Positions 61,757 through 64,000 of a stretch of 64,000 nucleotides of DNA are shown here, one piece after another (within the stretch, counting starts at the first letter, position 1; each line of letters opens with the position of its first letter). The stretch is from Glandiceps talaboti. Its lineage: Eukaryota; Hemichordata; Enteropneusta; Spengelidae. The position numbers and the translations under genes are program-made. The notes beneath the pieces were generated by a model. That model saw only the letters and a program-made list of their open reading frames with translations. It was not told the origin of the DNA and searched no databases. Location of the stretch: NCBI RefSeq assembly GCF_964340395.1, contig NC_135560.1, forward strand, positions 19,274,598-19,338,597. The letters are read 5' to 3'.

Positions 61757-64000
61757 ATGTAGGTAGGTAGGTAGGTATGTATGTATGTATGTATGTATGC
61801 GTATGTATGTATGTATGTATGTATGTATGTATGTATGTATGTATGTATGTATGTATGTATGTATGTATGTAGGTAGGTAGGTAGGTAGGTAGGTAGGTAG
61901 GTAGGTAGGTAGGTAGGTAGGTAGATGTAGGTAGGTAGGTAGATAGATATGTTTGTATTCATTTATTTACAGTTGTTCCATATAATTGGCACTGTTCAAG
62001 AAAACCTCCATCCAACAGGGATAAGCATGGGGTTAGCTCAGTGTCAAAACTGGACTGGCATTAATATTTTTGCAGTATGTGCTCTAGCAGCAATGCCAAC
62101 ATCCCTATGCTCAGACCAGGTTTAACCCAGTATTAGCATCAGATTTACATTGGGCTAAGAAATCAATATGGGATTATTGAGCTGTACTGTATCCCATTTT
62201 GTATAGTTTACGACAAAAGCACAACAAATTTGCAAATGAAGAAATCAAATAATTTATCAGCTGACTTGAGAGTCATTTTTAACGTTGTTAAATTATTCAA
62301 CAACTATCCTTTCCTTCAAAAGAAAAACAATACAAAATAAATAACAAATTTTGACCTCATAAATATGATTTAAACGGAACCTTCCAGTCAATCAATGAGT
62401 AAGGTTTTTTTCATCAGCCTAAGGGGTCAGTAAGCTGCTTTTGTCATCACTTGTCATTATGCACTGACAACCATTAAACCACCCACATTTGATGATGTTC
62501 CCATGTCAGTCATAAATATGGAGACTTCTCCAAATGTTTACATTCCGTGGAATTTTTAATTACAATCCAAGCAGCCATATAATTTCTTGCCAGAGGGTAG
62601 AATAAGCTAGCCAACAGAACAGAACGTTAGCAACCATATAGTACAGTATATATGCTATATTGACTTCATGGAAATAAACCTATCGTAATGTATGGATAAT
62701 CTATATTGTGACGACCTTGGCTCGTCTTACAAAGATTATTCATAAATGACATGCTTCATACAAAATTGATCAATATATTCATATTTATGATTACGATGAC
62801 CTTCTATTAGAGAGTATATAACAATTAAAAGATGGCTGACATAGCCTATCAGATGTCAGGTAATTATAATATCAAAGTTAGACAAGTACATATCATTTCA
62901 TAATATTTGCTTATACACTCATATTTTTTTGAACAAAGAAAGAATTATAATAGTTTTAATTTAGTTCCGCTATTGCTAGATTTTTAGCTCCAACATGATG
63001 GAGAGTTTAGATGTTGATTATAACAGGTGATGATGATACCAGGGAATATCAATAAATCTCAACTTTTGGATGTTATCATATACCCAGTATCACTTCCAAA
63101 GCAATGCAATGGAAAGCACATGCATTGAATCCGGGTAATAATTTTCTGTATATCGCCCCAGCACATTTTGCCCAAATATGGTAAGTGGCGCACTTATCGA
63201 TATCCATTCGCACAGTGATTTAACTTGGTTAATTTATTAACTGTTTTTACGTTTTGCAAAAAACCCCAAAACATTTCACTGTCAATGTACGTGGTTGTGT
63301 GATTCAGGTGATATTTCCATTCCACTACACTGGGTATATGATACAATAAACTGCATTGTACTATACATGTACACTGCAGCACAACCTACAGAACAGAGCA
63401 AATTCAATACAGTACAGCACAGTACAACATATGCTACAAGTACAACATGCTATAAGAGTGAATGTTCACCCAAATGAATTTAATGAGCTATAGTTCTGAG
63501 TACTTTGGAATATTTAGGTCTAGATAGTAATTTAGTAACATATGGTTATTTAGTATTTCAAACTTACAGTTCTTCTTGAAAAGACAAATAGTATAATGTA
63601 CGGGGTGTTATTTCTTGTGAACACAACAAAATATTTTATCCTGCAAATAAATTCCCATTCTACCATCAGCTGAACAGGTTAGCAAGTTGAACTAAAACAT
63701 ATTTCAACTATAGCATTATCTTATATACAACCATGTACCATTCTATTTCACATACAGACCAAAATTCAATTTTTTTGACAAAATAAGTAAGATGTTTTCA
63801 GAACAGCTATGGGCTATGCAAAATGCATTTAAAATTTACTTTTTACAAAATTACATGCTACAAAGAAATTTAACAGAAAAACAATACACACAATACTTTA
63901 AAAATACTACAAGTTAGATGAACTCAGCCTTCAATGTTAACAGCTAGTACTCCTAGTTGGAACTACGAATTCATATTATAGCTCAATTATGGTATTGATT
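60863..64000. other. ARNT 5' intron DNA, no exon recognised
   Basis: The N-terminal ARNT exon(s) should lie at higher coordinates. One stretch ending at 63566 has an acceptor, a donor and the right phase, but the peptide does not resemble ARNT and was rejected. Apart from the ATGT/GTAG block I see only AT-rich sequence, a possible tRNA-like A box near 62031, and a weak family B-like stretch near 62400. Confidence 0.6.
61565..61955. repeat. Compound ATGT, GT and GTAG microsatellite
   Basis: ATGT runs, a short GT run, then GTAG runs of 4 and about 18 units. Open frames on both strands are artefacts. Confidence 0.96.

Noticed and set aside
63567-63648. Possible upstream ARNT exon on the - strand with acceptor ATTTGCAG, donor GTAAGT and correct phase
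   Set aside because: The peptide (TPRTLYYLSFQEEL at its end) does not resemble the ARNT N-terminus and is rich in Tyr/Leu. Splice-like words occur by chance in AT-rich DNA.

Overview
The window looks like nuclear DNA of an invertebrate animal. It is AT-rich, has GT-AG introns of a few hundred bases to several kilobases, and carries large amounts of microsatellite and minisatellite DNA. Three conserved metazoan genes can be assembled exon by exon. The splice phases agree at every junction and the joined proteins align with known families. One AF9/ENL-type gene, ARNT without vertebrate-specific features, and a divergent NCX all point to a non-vertebrate bilaterian, probably marine. I cannot name the species or phylum.

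Layout. (1) 1-18012, + strand: the 3' half of an SLC8-type Na+/Ca2+ exchanger gene. Twelve coding exons lie between 8171 and 18012, and the 5' part of the gene lies before the window or was not recognised in 1-8170. (2) 18013-28094: convergent intergenic and 3'UTR DNA with CAT/CAC trinucleotide runs, a 47-bp minisatellite, ATTGG/CCAAT-rich repeats, a decayed Ty3/gypsy reverse transcriptase piece and a 67/35-bp minisatellite. (3) 28095-40980, - strand: a complete AF9/ENL (MLLT3/MLLT1) gene of five coding exons and 530 codons, with a 7.7-kb first intron holding a 22-copy, 49-bp satellite and several foldback elements. (4) 40981-48382: the CpG-enriched MLLT promoter, a LINE fragment, microsatellites, and a roughly 61-bp minisatellite with a 243-bp higher-order period. 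(5) 48383-60862, - strand: fifteen coding exons of ARNT (HIF-1 beta) covering bHLH, PAS-A, PAS-B and the C-terminal activation region. The N-terminal exon(s) were not found. (6) 60863-64000: ARNT 5' intron DNA.

The three genes do not form a pathway. The exchanger acts at the plasma membrane in Ca2+ export. The AF9/ENL protein is an acyl-lysine reader of the super elongation and DOT1L complexes. ARNT is the common partner of AHR, HIF-alpha and SIM-type factors.

The most notable non-gene content is a set of foldback (inverted-repeat) elements in at least three sequence families, some present at several loci. Next are three unrelated minisatellites that each carry the CCAAT/ATTGG pentamer, and a satellite whose main variable site is its only CpG. 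The ARNT gene also preserves a 45-nt exon just before the bHLH, the same size and place as the alternatively spliced exon of mammalian ARNT. No CRISPR, operon, rRNA or confident tRNA was seen.
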